Assembly (NCBI RefSeq): GCF_017086365.1
Contig: NZ_CP070969.1
Location: 4,092,001-4,156,000, forward strand
Source of the DNA: Paenibacillus tianjinensis
GTDB taxonomy: Bacteria; Bacillota; Bacilli; Paenibacillales; Paenibacillaceae
DNA length: 64,000 nucleotides
Direction: 5' to 3'
The position numbers and the translations under genes are program-made. The notes under the pieces are model-generated. The model saw only the letters and a list, made by a program, of their open reading frames with translations. It was not told the DNA's origin and ran no database searches. How positions within the stretch are numbered: position 1 is the stretch's first letter; each line of letters begins with the position of its first letter. This document shows, piece after piece, positions 1-9,125 of this stretch.

Positions 1-2118
1 AAGGCTGGTTTTAAAGACAACAAAATACGGTTTATTGATGCTGTCCGTAAATACAAACCTGTACTCATTGCCGTTGTTGACCCGGTAACTATAGGCGTCT
101 GGGGCCAATTCATTCCCTTTCGTATAGTCACCGTTGGCATTCAGATTCATCTTATACACCTTGAGTGATCCTGGAACCAGTGTCTGCCCGGCTGTCAGAA
201 TGTCCGAAACAACAGGCTCTATTACCGCAATACTCGTATAATTGACACCTATAGTCCAGGTTATTTCTTTGGTTGCCGCATCATAAACTCCGCTCTTGAA
301 TCCGTTGTTCTTATACTCTGGGCGGGGAATAAACAATCCGTTCGCACTGGCCGTCCGTTTGCCTTCAATATCCTTCCAATCGACCGTAGCCGTGTTGAGG
401 AAGTTATCGGCATTCCCCATCAGCGAGGCACTGCTGAATTGTGTAGTATAGCCGATCGTATAAGTACCGGTAATCGTTGATTTAAATATCACCTTAAATC
501 CGGTATTCCATCCGGCATGCGGCGCACTAGATTCATTATAGTCCAGCGTATAGGCCGAGTTATCAAGCACCGCTCCGCTGCTATTTCGCACAACCAGTGA
601 ACCCGGTATAAACTTTAATCCGCCCTGCGGGAAGGTATCCGTCAGTACAACTTCCTTCATCGGATAATTGTCACCGTTCAGAGTGATCTTCCAGTTTACC
701 GTCTGTTTCGAATAATCCACTCCGGACAGCGTTTTATAAATAATAGCCGGACGAATCAATTGAGTAGCTGAAACGCTGTAGGTACTGTCTGATACTGTGT
801 TGGTAATTGTAGTATCTTTATATACCCGGCCCTGTGCCTCAGTCTTATACTCAATAAGGTAAGCGGAGGATATGCCGTTCAGGAACTCCAGTTTGAAGCC
901 CGCCTTCTCTACTCCGATAATACCGGTTAGCGTATAGTCCACATTCTCCGCCAGAGCCGTACCCTTCGTAGCTTTTCCCGTAGAATCAAGTGTTACCGGA
1001 TATACCGTAACCGAGTCGGTTATCAGCCGCTGTGAATCATCGAATAGATCTGTCAGCACAGCACTCTGCTGCGGGATAACCCTCTTGTTATAATTGTATT
1101 CGATCGCCCAAGTGGTAATATGCTTACCCCATTCGTAATTGAGCGCCTTTTTGTTCAGGCTTCCGCCACGCTGCACAGCAACTGTTGCTGATGCGCTGAC
1201 AGGATCACGTCCGTCTCCGGTAAATGTAGCCGTGTTAGTGTAGCTGGCTTCGTCACCTGTAATTCCAGTGGAGTAGGCGATCCGGTATGCTCCGTTTAGC
1301 ACGGAATCCGTGAAACGGACGATCAGCGTGCCCCCGGTTACCTCAGCACTGTATCTGCTGGTATCAATCAAGTTACCCTGCAGGACTGTTCCATCCAGCT
1401 GTACGTTCAGCTGATAGACAGCGAGGGTAACCGTACTATCCAACGACAGTCCAGCAGGAATAGGATCGGTAACCACGGCATTCTGAACGGATTCCAGTTT
1501 CTTGTTCACATCGACTGTCCAATCGATATGGTCCGCGTTGAAGCCGCTGGACACACCATTCTTGGCAATGGTAGAACTGACCTCCGGCCTGAATTGCACC
1601 GTCACAGTCTGTATGCCTCCCTCAACCGGGAACAAAATCTGCTCGACCGTACTGCCGTTCAATTGGGTGCGGTCAAATTTTGTATTAACCCGCAGCGTCC
1701 CATGGACATTGCCATGATTCTCAATGTAATTATTGAAGGTCATGACCACCTGATGTGTGGATTGGCTGATCGTAAAATCACCGACCTGCCCATCATCCGA
1801 CACTAGCGCTCCGCTGATGTCATTGAACAGCTGAAACTGTCCGGGAAGCTGGAAGGTAAAGGTATCTCCGGCAGTGTAGCTGTGTCCGTCCGGAAGTGCC
1901 CAGGTATAATCCAAGGTTACCTTGGAATTAACATCATACACACTGTCCGTAACTGTGTTTCCGTCCGGCCCGTAGACTGCCATAGAAACACTGGTAATGA
2001 TGTTCGTTTCATGATCAATGGCAGCAGCTTTAACCTGTGACGTGAATCCGATGCCGTAGGCATATTGCACAAAAAGCAAAAGAATCACAATGGCCAGACT
2101 TATTTTTTTTCTCATCAT
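1..2118 (-). CDS. Repeat-built cell-surface adhesin (collagen-binding-like modules), 3' end outside window
   Basis: The minus strand is open for 706 codons from an ATG-ATG pair at 2118/2115 to the left edge, so the C-terminus is missing. The N-terminus is a classic signal peptide (two Arg/Lys after Met, a hydrophobic run SLAIVILLLFV, likely cleavage after QVKAA). After about 190 residues there are four modules starting near residues 194, 335, 475 and 616, a spacing of about 140. Each opens with an aromatic strand such as HIDWTVDVN, VNWKITLNG or ITWTIGVNY, continues with 'VVTDPIPAG/VVLTDTFPQG', and ends with 'YRIAYST/YLIEYKTE/YTIGYTTQ'. This matches the collagen-binding (Cna-type) beta-sandwich proteins of Gram-positive surfaces. 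A sortase or S-layer anchor would be expected in the missing part. The ligand cannot be inferred. Confidence 0.8.
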   Translation of the reverse strand, partial: MMRKKISLAIVILLLFVQYAYGIGFTSQVKAAAIDHETNIITSVSMAVYGPDGNTVTDSVYDVNSKVTLDYTWALPDGHSYTAGDTFTFQLPGQFQLFNDISGALVSDDGQVGDFTISQSTHQVVMTFNNYIENHGNVHGTLRVNTKFDRTQLNGSTVEQILFPVEGGIQTVTVQFRPEVSSTIAKNGVSSGFNADHIDWTVDVNKKLESVQNAVVTDPIPAGLSLDSTVTLAVYQLNVQLDGTVLQGNLIDTSRYSAEVTGGTLIVRFTDSVLNGAYRIAYSTGITGDEASYTNTATFTGDGRDPVSASATVAVQRGGSLNKKALNYEWGKHITTWAIEYNYNKRVIPQQSAVLTDLFDDSQRLITDSVTVYPVTLDSTGKATKGTALAENVDYTLTGIIGVEKAGFKLEFLNGISSAYLIEYKTEAQGRVYKDTTITNTVSDSTYSVSATQLIRPAIIYKTLSGVDYSKQTVNWKITLNGDNYPMKEVVLTDTFPQGGLKFIPGSLVVRNSSGAVLDNSAYTLDYNESSAPHAGWNTGFKVIFKSTITGTYTIGYTTQFSSASLMGNADNFLNTATVDWKDIEGKRTASANGLFIPRPEYKNNGFKSGVYDAATKEITWTIGVNYTSIAVIEPVVSDILTAGQTLVPGSLKVYKMNLNANGDYTKGNELAPDAYSYRVNNGNEYRFVFTDSINKPYFVVFKTSL

Positions 2119-2348
2119 TCCCCGGTAGCCCCCGTTTCTGAAATTATAAATTCCGCCCAAAAGCCAGTTATGTATGTCGGTAATCCGCATCCATCTTATG
2201 TCAGATTGCAGAATTCTCTTCCTTTTCTGGTCAGCTTGAGCGTTATATACTTATATCACCGAAGTATAGATCTTTAGAATCAGATTATGTTTAAAATAAA
2301 ATAATTATTTTTGGGGAATATGTTCAATATCCGGGGGGAGAGAAAATT

Positions 2349-3104
2349 GTGAACCTTACTACCTTTTTTGGGCGGATGCATGCGACGGATTTCGTCATGT
2401 TTTCCTTGCCGCATCTCACTGCTCTGGCTTTGGTCGCTTTAGCTTGTCTGCTGCTGTTCGCCTCGCGGGCTGCACTTCTTTCCCGCCCTGTTCTCAGGGA
2501 TACTGTCCGCTTCCTGCTGGTCATTGTTCTGCTGGCTTCGGAAGGCGGCCTGCATCTTTGGTACCTATCTCAGGACATTTGGACCATTCAGCATTCACTT
2601 CCGCTGGAGCTGTGCGGAATCACGCTGCTCTTATCCGCGATGATGCTGCTTACCCGCAGCCGGCTGCTCTATTCCTTTCTTTATTTCGCCGGCATCGGCG
2701 GCGCTTTTATCGCACTGCTCACACCTAATCTGGTCTACCCGTTTCCGCATTTCCGCTTCCTGCTGTTTTTTACCGCCCATGGAGCCATCGTGCTGGCCTC
2801 CTTGTTCATGACCTGGGCCTATGGCTTCCGGCCGGGCTTACGGTCACTGTTCTTCACCATGGGCTGCCTCAATATGATCGCCGCCTGCGTCTTTGCCGCG
2901 GATAAACTGCTGGACACCAACTACATGTTCCTGGCGCATAAGCCGGATACCTTGTCTGTACTCGATTATTTCGGCCCCTATCCCCACTATCTATTGGTCG
3001 AAGAGATCTTTGCGTTCGTGATCTTCCTGCTGATGTATCTGATCTTTTTCAAGCTGCCCGGACACTTCAGCTCTCTCCGCAGCCGCAGAAGCCGGAATAG
3101 TTAA
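2349..3104 (+). CDS. YwaF-like (TIGR02206) integral membrane protein
   Basis: A 251-residue protein with a GTG start preceded by GGGGGAG eight bases upstream. It has about six or seven hydrophobic segments, a motif-like stretch HSLPLELCGITLLLSAMML in the middle, and the 'PFPHFRFLLFFTAHGAIVLAS' type helix typical of the YwaF/TIGR02206 family found across Bacillales. It ends in a basic tail (SLRSRRSRNS), consistent with a cytoplasmic C-terminus. The biochemical role of the family is not known to me. It is transcribed alone and converges with ppiB. Confidence 0.75.
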   Translation: MNLTTFFGRMHATDFVMFSLPHLTALALVALACLLLFASRAALLSRPVLRDTVRFLLVIVLLASEGGLHLWYLSQDIWTIQHSLPLELCGITLLLSAMMLLTRSRLLYSFLYFAGIGGAFIALLTPNLVYPFPHFRFLLFFTAHGAIVLASLFMTWAYGFRPGLRSLFFTMGCLNMIAACVFAADKLLDTNYMFLAHKPDTLSVLDYFGPYPHYLLVEEIFAFVIFLLMYLIFFKLPGHFSSLRSRRSRNS

Positions 3105-3115
3105 TTCTATAAAAA

Positions 3116-3153
3116 GACAGCACCCTGCTGGTCAAAACCCGCAGGGTGCTGTC
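3116..3153 (-). terminator. Second hairpin downstream of ppiB, between convergent genes
   Basis: A 13-bp perfect stem (GACAGCACCCTGC, 12-base loop). On the minus strand it is followed by TTTTTATAG, so it mainly ends leftward transcription. On the plus strand it has no T tract but could still help end the YwaF-like transcript. Confidence 0.65.
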
Positions 3154-3165
3154 TGAAAAATAAAA

Positions 3166-3186
3166 GAGGGCGGTTCACCCGCCCTC
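3166..3186 (-). terminator. Rho-independent terminator of ppiB
   Basis: An 8-bp GC stem (GAGGGCGG/CCGCCCTC, 5-base loop) just after the ppiB stop. On the minus strand it is followed by TTTTATTTTT. Confidence 0.8.
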
Positions 3187-3199
3187 CGAAATCCAATCC

Positions 3200-3631
3200 T
3201 TACGCTTCGATGATTTCCACCGAAGTCATTTTGTCGCGTCCCTGGAAGCTGTCAACCAGCTCCATGCCTTGTACAACTTTACCGAATACAGTGTGTACTC
3301 CGTCAAGATGCGGCTGCGGTGCATAGCAGATGTAGAATTGGCTTCCGCCTGTGTTTTTGCCGGCATGCGCCATAGCCAGCGTTCCGCGCTCATGCTTGTT
3401 AGGGTTGATCTCACAGTTGATTGTGTAACCGGGACCGCCGGAGCCTGTACCATTCGGGCATCCGCCTTGAGCTACAAAACCAGGGATAACACGGTGGAAT
3501 ACCAATCCGTTGTAGAAACCGTCCTTAGCCAGCTTCTCAAAGTTGGCTACAGTATTTGGAGCATCCTGTTCGAACAGATCGATCAGCACTACGCCGCCGT
3601 TTTCAAGAGTAATCTTCGCTTGCTTTGCCAT
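3200..3631 (-). CDS. ppiB: Peptidyl-prolyl cis-trans isomerase, cyclophilin type
   Basis: A single-domain cytoplasmic cyclophilin of 143 residues that catalyses proline isomerisation in protein folding. The active-site motifs are present: [13 protein letters not shown] (catalytic Arg, Phe and Gln), the [15 protein letters not shown] strand and [15 protein letters not shown]. The frame is open 13 codons further upstream, but the ATG at 3631 is chosen because AAAGGGG lies about ten bases before it and the protein then begins [13 protein letters not shown] as in its family. It is monocistronic, with two terminator hairpins downstream and the lysA terminator upstream. Confidence 0.95.
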   Translation of the reverse strand: MAKQAKITLENGGVVLIDLFEQDAPNTVANFEKLAKDGFYNGLVFHRVIPGFVAQGGCPNGTGSGGPGYTINCEINPNKHERGTLAMAHAGKNTGGSQFYICYAPQPHLDGVHTVFGKVVQGMELVDSFQGRDKMTSVEIIEA

Positions 3632-3705
3632 ATGTAAATGACCCCTTTCAAAATAACAGATGTAGAACACTTTTATTAGTTTACTATGAATTCACGCACA
3701 AAGCA

Positions 3706-3734
3706 AAGCCAGCGGGAGTGTTTCCCGCTGGCTT
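3706..3734 (-). terminator. Terminator of lysA
   Basis: A 12-bp stem (AAGCCAGCGGGA/TCCCGCTGGCTT) with a GTGTT loop. On the minus strand the stem ends CTT and is followed by TGCTTTGTGC, a T-rich exit between lysA and ppiB. Confidence 0.75.
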
Positions 3735-3776
3735 CATGCACATCTTCTTAAACTGCGGTTTTCGGCAGGGCAGTAA

Positions 3777-5111
3777 TTATTTCGCAACAGCCTGCTTGGC
3801 TATACGCTCCGGTACAATATCGTTGGCTACGATGTCATGATGGGACTCGCGGCGCACAACCAGATCGCTCTGTCCATTCTGTACAAAGACCACAGCCGGA
3901 CGACGAATCCGGTTGTAATTGCTGGCCATCGAATAATTATATGCACCGGTGCAGGCCACTGCAAGCAGATCTCCGCTCGCAACCTTAGGAAGCTCCACGT
4001 CCCAGATAAGCATATCGCCGCTCTCACAGCATTTGCCGGCGATAGAGACTGTTTCTTCATTCGCTTCAGTGGCACGGTTAGCCAGCAGCGCCTCATACTT
4101 GGACTCATAGAGTGCAGGGCGCGGATTATCCGTCATGCCGCCGTCAACGGCAACATATTTGCGCACACCCGGAATCTCCTTGTTAGTTCCCACTGTATAC
4201 AGCGTAGTGCCGGCATCACCGACAATGCTGCGGCCCGGTTCCACCCAGATTTGCGGCAGCGAGCTGCCGATTCCGCTGAAATGCGTCTTCACGGCATCTG
4301 TGATGGCTGCAACATACTCGGATACCAGGAGTGGCGTATCACCTTCCACATAACGGATACCAAACCCGCCGCCGAGGTTAACTACCGGGAAATCAATATT
4401 CAGATCCTCTTTCACCTTACGGGTGAAATCAGCAATCCGTTCAACCGCAAGCTGGAAGCCCTCGGTTTCGAAGATTTGCGAGCCGATATGGGAATGAACG
4501 CCAAGCAATTGCAGGTTGGCTTCGTCCGCAGCCTGCTGTACTGCTGTAAATGCAGAGCCGTTGCCGATATCAAAGCCGAACTTCGAATCGGTCTGGCCCG
4601 TCGAAGCATAAGCATGATGGGCATGGGCTTCAACGCCCGGCGTTACGCGCAGCAGCACATTTACGGTCACTTCTTTGCTGGCAGCAATAGCTTGCAGGAG
4701 GTTCATCTCCACAAGGTTGTCGACCACGAAGCAGCCGATTCCCGCTTCAATCGCCATTTCAATCTCATCCGGTGTCTTGTTGTTGCCATGGAAGTGAATG
4801 CGCTCCGCCGGGAAGCCGGCCTGCAGGGCTGTATACAGCTCTCCGTCCGATACTACATCCAGTGACAAGCCCTCTTCATCGGCCAAACGGCACATAGCCA
4901 TGATTGAAAAAGCTTTGCTGGCATAGGCTACCTGAAATCCGAGTCCGGAAGCTCTGAAGGCATCCATGTATTCGCGGCAGCGGCGCCGGATTAATTGCTC
5001 GTCCATTATATATAGCGGGGTACCATATTCCGCCCTCAGTTCGGTTACATCACATCCGCCGATTTCCAAATGACCGGCATCATTAATTCGGCTCGTCCCG
5101 TGTAAAAACAT
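3777..5111 (-). CDS. lysA: Diaminopimelate decarboxylase
   Basis: A 444-residue PLP enzyme converting meso-diaminopimelate to L-lysine, the last step of lysine synthesis. It is a fold-type III (alanine-racemase-like) decarboxylase. The PLP lysine is K66 in VAYASKAFS. Other landmarks are HFHGNNK, GVHSHIGSQ, VNLGGGFGIRY (phosphate loop), VEPGRSIVGDAG and the substrate-site cysteine in GKCCESGDML. Length matches the family. The ATG start has GGAGG eight bases upstream. It is transcribed alone, with a terminator at 3706-3734. Confidence 0.96.
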   Translation of the reverse strand: MFLHGTSRINDAGHLEIGGCDVTELRAEYGTPLYIMDEQLIRRRCREYMDAFRASGLGFQVAYASKAFSIMAMCRLADEEGLSLDVVSDGELYTALQAGFPAERIHFHGNNKTPDEIEMAIEAGIGCFVVDNLVEMNLLQAIAASKEVTVNVLLRVTPGVEAHAHHAYASTGQTDSKFGFDIGNGSAFTAVQQAADEANLQLLGVHSHIGSQIFETEGFQLAVERIADFTRKVKEDLNIDFPVVNLGGGFGIRYVEGDTPLLVSEYVAAITDAVKTHFSGIGSSLPQIWVEPGRSIVGDAGTTLYTVGTNKEIPGVRKYVAVDGGMTDNPRPALYESKYEALLANRATEANEETVSIAGKCCESGDMLIWDVELPKVASGDLLAVACTGAYNYSMASNYNRIRRPAVVFVQNGQSDLVVRRESHHDIVANDIVPERIAKQAVAK

Positions 5112-5309
5112 TGTTCAGTCCTCCAATTTCTGTGGAATATCTCGATTCCAACCTGTCTATTATATGTTATTCAGCCCCGCAGAGTTCTAAAATTAGGCAG
5201 ATTACTTAAAACTCATTCCTTACAAGGGCTATTTAGTGTATTCAGTATAGCAGACAGAGGGAACGCCATAGAATGGACTAATTTGCAGTTGATTTGTATT
5301 TTTGTGCGA

Positions 5310-7766
5310 CTATTGATCATTCTCCTGAACGGGCGGCATCCGGGTATTATCTCTTGTTTTGTTGAAAGAAGGCCTTGTTTTGGCGCTGAGCACAGGCTGC
5401 CGTACGAGAATAGCACCAAAGGCTTTTGCATTAAACGGTATAAACGGCCACAAATACGGGGAGTTGTACGACCGGTGAAGGGTCAACAGTACGATAAGCA
5501 GTGTAGTACCGATCATAAACCCCTGCACCTGGAATGCAGCCACCGCGAGCAGTAGCCCAAGCCTGACGATCCGGTTAGCCAGCCCCAGCTCATAGCTCGG
5601 TGTTGCGAACATCCCGATGGAGGCCACCGCCATATACAGCACCACTTCATTGACAAAAAGTCCGGTCTGCACGGCGATATCACCCACCAGTATCGCAGCA
5701 ATCAGACCCATGGCTGAGCCGAGCGGTGTCGGCGTATGCACAGCTGCCATCCGCAGCAGATCGACCCCAAGCTCGACGATCAGGAACTGGGCAAGGAGCG
5801 GGATTTTGGCCATTTTCTGTGGTCCGATAAAGTCGAGCATGGCCGGCTTCAGCTCCGGATGAATAACGAGCAGCATCCATAAAGGGAGCAGAAACATGGA
5901 GGCGAATACGCCGATGAACCGTACCCAGCGCAGATAGGTTCCCATGAACGGAGTCTGCCGGTTCTCCTCCGCATGCTGGCAGAGATCAAAAAACGTCGTC
6001 GGCAGAACAATGACGCTTGGCGAGGTGTCTACAAAGATGACCAGCCGGCCTTCCAGCAGATGCGAAGCAACGGTATCCGGACGCTCTGAATAACGGACCA
6101 GCGGATAGGGATTCCACCCTCTGCCCACGATTGCTTCTTCCAGCTGCTTGTCGGCCAGCGGTATGCCGTCGATGTCGATGCTTTTAATCTTGTCGGTGAC
6201 GGCCTGCACCTGCGTCTTGTCTACGATGTCATCAATATATGCCACACAGACATCAGTCCGCGTCCGGCGGCCCACCTGGTGCATCTCATATTTCAGTCCG
6301 GGGTCACGGATTCTTCTGCGCACCAGCGCCACGTTGCTGAGTAGGGTCTCCGTAAACCCGTCACGTGCACCGCGCACCACCCGCTCAATAGAGGGCTCAT
6401 CGGGACTGCGTGAAGGATACGAGCGGGTATCCATGATGATAACCTGTGTCTCCCCTTCAATGAAGAACACGCTCATACCCGACAGCACCTTGTTAATGCT
6501 CTCGCTCAGCAGCTCGCCTTTTTCCACCTGCACATGGGGAATGTATTCGCTCATGAAGCTGGCGAGCACATCGGCGGATATATCATCAGGTGTCAGATAG
6601 GTCAGCCGTTTCAGAATTTCGTCGATAATCGTATCCTTGGCGAACCCGCTGATGCACAGCAGCGCTGCCTTGCGGCCGCCAAAGGACATTTCCCTGAATA
6701 CGATGTCAAAAGAGGAGCCGAGTCCCAGTACCTCTGTCAGCGTACCTTTCGTATCCTCCAGCCGTTCGGGAATTTTGTCATTTCCCTGCCAGTAGATAAT
6801 CGATTGCTCCAGGGAATTGGAGTGTTCAGTATCGCGCTTCTTCTGCTTCGGATCGGCCTTTTGGGGTTCCACTGACTGGGCTTGCTTGTTGTCGGTCTTG
6901 GACTTCCCTGCCTGATCCTTCCGGCCACCGGCTTCCGCCCCGGCATCCGCTCCCGCTTCTACCTGCTGCTTGCCTTGCTGACCCAACCCCGGATCCTCAG
7001 CGGATTCTTCCTCCTCCGTTTCCGGATCATCTCCGAACAGTCTGGCAAAAAAACCCCGTTTTGCAGGTTCCGGCTCCTCTGTTCCCAGCTCGCTTGACAC
7101 CTCTGTATCCTGTGCCTGTCCACCTGGATCCATATCTTCGTCTTGTTCGCTGTCGGCTAATGCCTTATCGTCTGTCTCCGGATTGCCTTCCTCGGTGCTA
7201 TCAGCACCCTCTGGCTCCTTGGCATCTGCCTCCAAACTTTCTCCGGTATCAGAACTGCCTTGGACCTCCGGCTCTTCCTCCTGCTGCGAATCCGGCCCCT
7301 CCTGATCCGGCGTTCCTGCACCATCCGAAACCTCCATATCATGATCGCCATAACCGGTCGCCCCGGCATCCACACCAATATCTGTCCCAAGCTCAGAGGA
7401 GGCCTCAGCATCCTGGTTGCCGGACGTTTCAGTCTCAGGGATATCCTCTGTTTCTGAATCGCTGTCTAACAGTGTAAATATAAACTCCTTCCCGGCCTCC
7501 GGTTCCGTGTCCGGACTGCCCGAAGCTTCTGGCCCCGCTTCCTGCTCCGGCTCTTCATCTTCCTGATCCGCTGAGCCGTCTCCGGCTGAAGAAGGGCCCC
7601 CTTCTGGAACGGTTTGACCATAGTCAAGCAGCACGCCCAGCTCTTCCGCTGCTTCCGCCTCACCCGGCGGGCTGTCAACAGAGCCCTTTTCTTCGGATTC
7701 TGCCTGTTTAGCTTTAACGTGATCTTTATCTTCAACGTGATCTCCACTATGAATATACCTCACCAC
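5310..7766 (-). CDS. spoVAF: SpoVAF-like GerA-family spore membrane protein with long acidic N-terminal extension
   Basis: An 818-residue protein. From about residue 311 (SNSLEQSIIYWQG) onward it is a normal GerA/SpoVAF domain of about 500 residues: the soluble part with DTRSYPSRSPDEPSIERVVRG and LVRRRIRDPGLKYEM, then ERPDTVASHLLEGRLVIFVD, then the membrane part with five or six helices. It follows spoVAA and spoVAB, as spoVAF does in Bacillus, where it belongs to the inner spore membrane complex linked to dipicolinate release and germination. The first 300 or so residues are low-complexity, rich in E, D, P, G, S and Q, and have no counterpart in the roughly 490-residue Bacillus SpoVAF. Start is GTG at 7766 with GAGGAGGT six bases before. 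Confidence 0.88.
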   Translation of the reverse strand: MVRYIHSGDHVEDKDHVKAKQAESEEKGSVDSPPGEAEAAEELGVLLDYGQTVPEGGPSSAGDGSADQEDEEPEQEAGPEASGSPDTEPEAGKEFIFTLLDSDSETEDIPETETSGNQDAEASSELGTDIGVDAGATGYGDHDMEVSDGAGTPDQEGPDSQQEEEPEVQGSSDTGESLEADAKEPEGADSTEEGNPETDDKALADSEQDEDMDPGGQAQDTEVSSELGTEEPEPAKRGFFARLFGDDPETEEEESAEDPGLGQQGKQQVEAGADAGAEAGGRKDQAGKSKTDNKQAQSVEPQKADPKQKKRDTEHSNSLEQSIIYWQGNDKIPERLEDTKGTLTEVLGLGSSFDIVFREMSFGGRKAALLCISGFAKDTIIDEILKRLTYLTPDDISADVLASFMSEYIPHVQVEKGELLSESINKVLSGMSVFFIEGETQVIIMDTRSYPSRSPDEPSIERVVRGARDGFTETLLSNVALVRRRIRDPGLKYEMHQVGRRTRTDVCVAYIDDIVDKTQVQAVTDKIKSIDIDGIPLADKQLEEAIVGRGWNPYPLVRYSERPDTVASHLLEGRLVIFVDTSPSVIVLPTTFFDLCQHAEENRQTPFMGTYLRWVRFIGVFASMFLLPLWMLLVIHPELKPAMLDFIGPQKMAKIPLLAQFLIVELGVDLLRMAAVHTPTPLGSAMGLIAAILVGDIAVQTGLFVNEVVLYMAVASIGMFATPSYELGLANRIVRLGLLLAVAAFQVQGFMIGTTLLIVLLTLHRSYNSPYLWPFIPFNAKAFGAILVRQPVLSAKTRPSFNKTRDNTRMPPVQENDQ

Positions 7767-7844
7767 TCCATAACCTCCTCAATTTCAATGAGCTTACCCC
7801 ACAACATTTCACTCCCGGCACTGGTCAGCTTAGGAAGCCCTGGT

Positions 7845-8270
7845 TTACCGCTGATATACAAACCAGTCAAACATAGAGCCCGCGACCTTCCCGCATACCA
7901 TCGCCATCAAAAGGCCAAACAGATAACGGGTCATGTACAGACGTTTAGCCAGTATGGGCAGCACGTTCAGCACTTCTGTCAAGGCGGCCGCCAGCATTCC
8001 GACAAATATTCCGTCAAGCAGCCCTACACCCAGTTCCACTAAAGGACCGGCGCTAATTTTCCAGTTCCAGAAGTCACTCATGGTTCCAAGCAAAGACCCG
8101 CCTATCATCGCACCCTCGTACCAGTGCACTTTATCATAGGAAGAAGTCAGCTGAGCCAGACGGGGCACCATATCCAGTACAATAAACAGGGCAATGACCC
8201 CTCCGCCTACCGCGATTCCGCCCGCAACTCCAAGCAGTAGATGCAGGCCAAGTAGGATTGGCGCTGTCAC
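7845..8270 (-). CDS. spoVAB: Stage V sporulation protein AB
   Basis: A 141-residue, almost wholly hydrophobic protein with about four membrane helices (LLGLHLLLGVAGGIAVGGGV at the N-terminus, LGVGLLDGIFVGMLAAALTE in the middle, RYLFGLLMAMVCGKVAGS near the end). Size, composition and position between spoVAA and spoVAF identify it as SpoVAB, part of the spoVA locus needed for dipicolinic acid handling in the forespore. The start is GTG, overlapping the spoVAA stop by four bases (GTGA), with AAGGAGG a few bases upstream, which indicates translational coupling. Confidence 0.9.
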   Translation of the reverse strand: MTAPILLGLHLLLGVAGGIAVGGGVIALFIVLDMVPRLAQLTSSYDKVHWYEGAMIGGSLLGTMSDFWNWKISAGPLVELGVGLLDGIFVGMLAAALTEVLNVLPILAKRLYMTRYLFGLLMAMVCGKVAGSMFDWFVYQR

Positions 8271-8926
8271 GAGGAGTCCTCCTTACGCCCGGAAGGTTCA
8301 GTATGGTTATTCATCTTGCTGTACTCTTCATGCACAACATAGTGATCGATATTTTTCTGATACAGGAACATTTCCACTTCCAGCGGGGTCGGCTCCTCAT
8401 TCCATTTTTTCTTGAACAGATGATTGAAAAAAATCACCATCCCAAACCCAATCCCCAGCGAATAGGCAATCTGGAACATGTAGGGATGCTCATCCCGCCG
8501 TCCGGTCAGCATCTCGACTACCCGGATGTGCACCTCCTGCATGTTGACATCGGCATGGAAATTCATAATGGTCAGAGCCGATCCGAAGAACAGCAGAAGC
8601 CATACGAGCACGAACAGGGCAACCGATGGCTTGCGGGCTTCGGCCGGCCCTTCAATCTGGACAATGGTCCTCCCCTCGCCAATCGGCTGGATATCGGCAT
8701 CCGGCACAAGCTCCTGGATACGGGGAATAATGGTCAGCAAATCGATCAGAATCAGATTCCCGTCGCTTTGCTCCGGCTGGAGCAGCAGAATTGAATACAG
8801 CGGCTCACGCCACTGCGGATCAGCAATAAGATAAGCCACATCCCGCAGCAAGACCCCCTGCCCCTTAGGCACCGACAAGCGGTTCTTAAGCTGTATGTAA
8901 ATTACGGGCGCTGATTGGCTATTCAT
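8267..8926 (-). CDS. spoVAA: Stage V sporulation protein AA
   Basis: A 219-residue protein with a soluble N-terminal half (VIYIQLKNRLSVPKGQGVLL, GNLILIDLLTIIPRI) and two membrane helices in the C-terminal half (VALFVLVWLLLFFGSALTI and IAYSLGIGFGMVIFF), the SpoVAA layout. It is the first gene of the spoVAA-AB-AF operon. An ATG at 8932 lies only two bases from AGGAGGT; the ATG at 8926 has the usual eight-base spacing and is chosen. A sigma-G-type promoter lies about 30 to 60 bases upstream, consistent with forespore expression. Confidence 0.9.
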   Translation of the reverse strand: MNSQSAPVIYIQLKNRLSVPKGQGVLLRDVAYLIADPQWREPLYSILLLQPEQSDGNLILIDLLTIIPRIQELVPDADIQPIGEGRTIVQIEGPAEARKPSVALFVLVWLLLFFGSALTIMNFHADVNMQEVHIRVVEMLTGRRDEHPYMFQIAYSLGIGFGMVIFFNHLFKKKWNEEPTPLEVEMFLYQKNIDHYVVHEEYSKMNNHTEPSGRKEDSS

Positions 8927-8954
8927 CTCCATGCACCTCCTGCCAGAATAACGG

Positions 8955-8984
8955 TAGTATGGGAGAAAAGCCTTATTTTTACTC
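8955..8984 (-). promoter_or_regulatory. Sigma-G-type promoter of the spoVAA operon
   Basis: On the minus strand a CATACTA -10 element (8955-8961) lies exactly 18 bases after GAGTA (8980-8984). The known sigma-G pattern is roughly GNATR, 17-18 bases, CATNHTA; the -10 fits fully and the -35 fits in four of five positions. This agrees with forespore transcription of spoVA genes. Confidence 0.7.
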
Positions 8985-9068
8985 TCAAGCAGCGGATTTC
9001 ACTTCGATGTATTTCGGACACTGCCTGTATCCCCAGTAAAAGTAATCCGCCATAAGCGGCAGCACAAA

Positions 9069-9100
9069 AAGGCAGACCGGAGCTTCCTCCAGTCTGCCTT
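9069..9100 (-). terminator. Terminator of the galactan operon
   Basis: The stem AAGGCAGAC/GTCTGCCTT has a further GGAG/CTCC pairing inside and is followed on the minus strand by TTTTTGTGC. It lies 26 bases after the GH53 stop codon. Confidence 0.85.
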
Positions 9101-9125
9101 TTCCTATAGAACTTATACATACAGG

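Noticed and set aside
2120..2340. Possible cyclic-di-GMP riboswitch upstream of the adhesin
   Set aside because: The leader has a GGGGGCTACCGGGGA stretch faintly like part of the GEMM motif, but the conserved core and the two helices are not there.
3116..3186. Two hairpins as a small RNA gene
   Set aside because: Both are better explained as consecutive terminators after ppiB with T tracts on the minus strand.
3837..4865. A 342-codon plus-strand frame
   Set aside because: It is antisense to lysA; the lysA motifs and ribosome site are decisive.
6830..7766. The acidic N-terminal region of SpoVAF as a separate gene
   Set aside because: It is in one frame with the SpoVAF core, with no stop and no convincing internal ribosome site.
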